From JAWVEV01 sp033856535 (lineage in GTDB: Bacteria; Actinomycetota; Thermoleophilia; Miltoncostaeales; Miltoncostaeaceae), in NCBI GenBank assembly GCA_033856535.1, contig JAWVEV010000223.1, positions 1 to 13,273 on the forward strand: DNA of 13,273 nt, given 5' to 3'. A program made the translations under genes and the position numbers. Below are positions 13,256 through 13,273 of the stretch, in pieces; within the stretch, counting starts at the first letter, position 1, and every line of letters begins with the position of its first letter. A model generated the notes under the pieces. It saw only the letters and a list, made by a program, of their open reading frames with translations. It was not told the DNA's origin and searched no databases.

Positions 13256-13273
13256 GCGTGGATCAGTCGGAGG

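Overview
The window is 13.3 kb of very GC-rich DNA. Codon third positions are almost all G or C, GTG starts are common, genes overlap as GTGA or ATGA, and intergenic space is minimal. Together with a lipoprotein-type ferric-siderophore binding protein close to actinobacterial DesE-like proteins, and a membrane-anchored HtrA-like protease with a proline-rich cytoplasmic tail, this suggests a high-GC actinomycete, perhaps class Thermoleophilia. The lineage is an inference. No mobile elements, tRNA/rRNA genes or CRISPR arrays were seen.

Layout: (1) 1-328, plus strand: the 3' end of a membrane-protein gene, with an in-frame TAA at 140-142 inside otherwise continuous coding sequence. (2) 325-4182, minus strand: a four-gene iron(III)-siderophore-type ABC importer (binding lipoprotein, two FecCD permeases, FecE-type ATPase), with every junction a 4-bp GTGA overlap. 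(3) 4183-4304: divergent control region with an inverted repeat and weak promoter-like elements, but no recognisable IdeR/DtxR iron box. (4) 4305-7998, plus strand: glcDEF, a three-subunit glycolate (or D-2-hydroxyacid) oxidase, with overlapping junctions. (5) 7982-12861, minus strand: trypsin-like serine protease, MoxR AAA+ ATPase, DUF58 protein and two tandem von Willebrand factor A (VWA) membrane proteins (BatA/BatB-like). (6) 12950-13213, minus strand: a small charged helical protein, possibly from a leaderless transcript.

How the genes fit together: the importer would bind ferric siderophore outside the membrane and bring it in by ATP hydrolysis. GlcDEF would oxidise glycolate to glyoxylate using FAD (GlcD, GlcE) and pass electrons through two [4Fe-4S] clusters in GlcF, so the two divergent operons are linked at least by iron demand. 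The MoxR-DUF58-VWA-VWA order matches the 'Bat/aerotolerance' type cassette, in which a MoxR ATPase is thought to act as a chaperone on VWA partners. The less usual part is the PDZ-less HtrA-like protease at its head, 13 bp from moxR, with a cytoplasmic tail carrying an exact 14-residue LPP repeat. This cassette is the most interesting part of the window.
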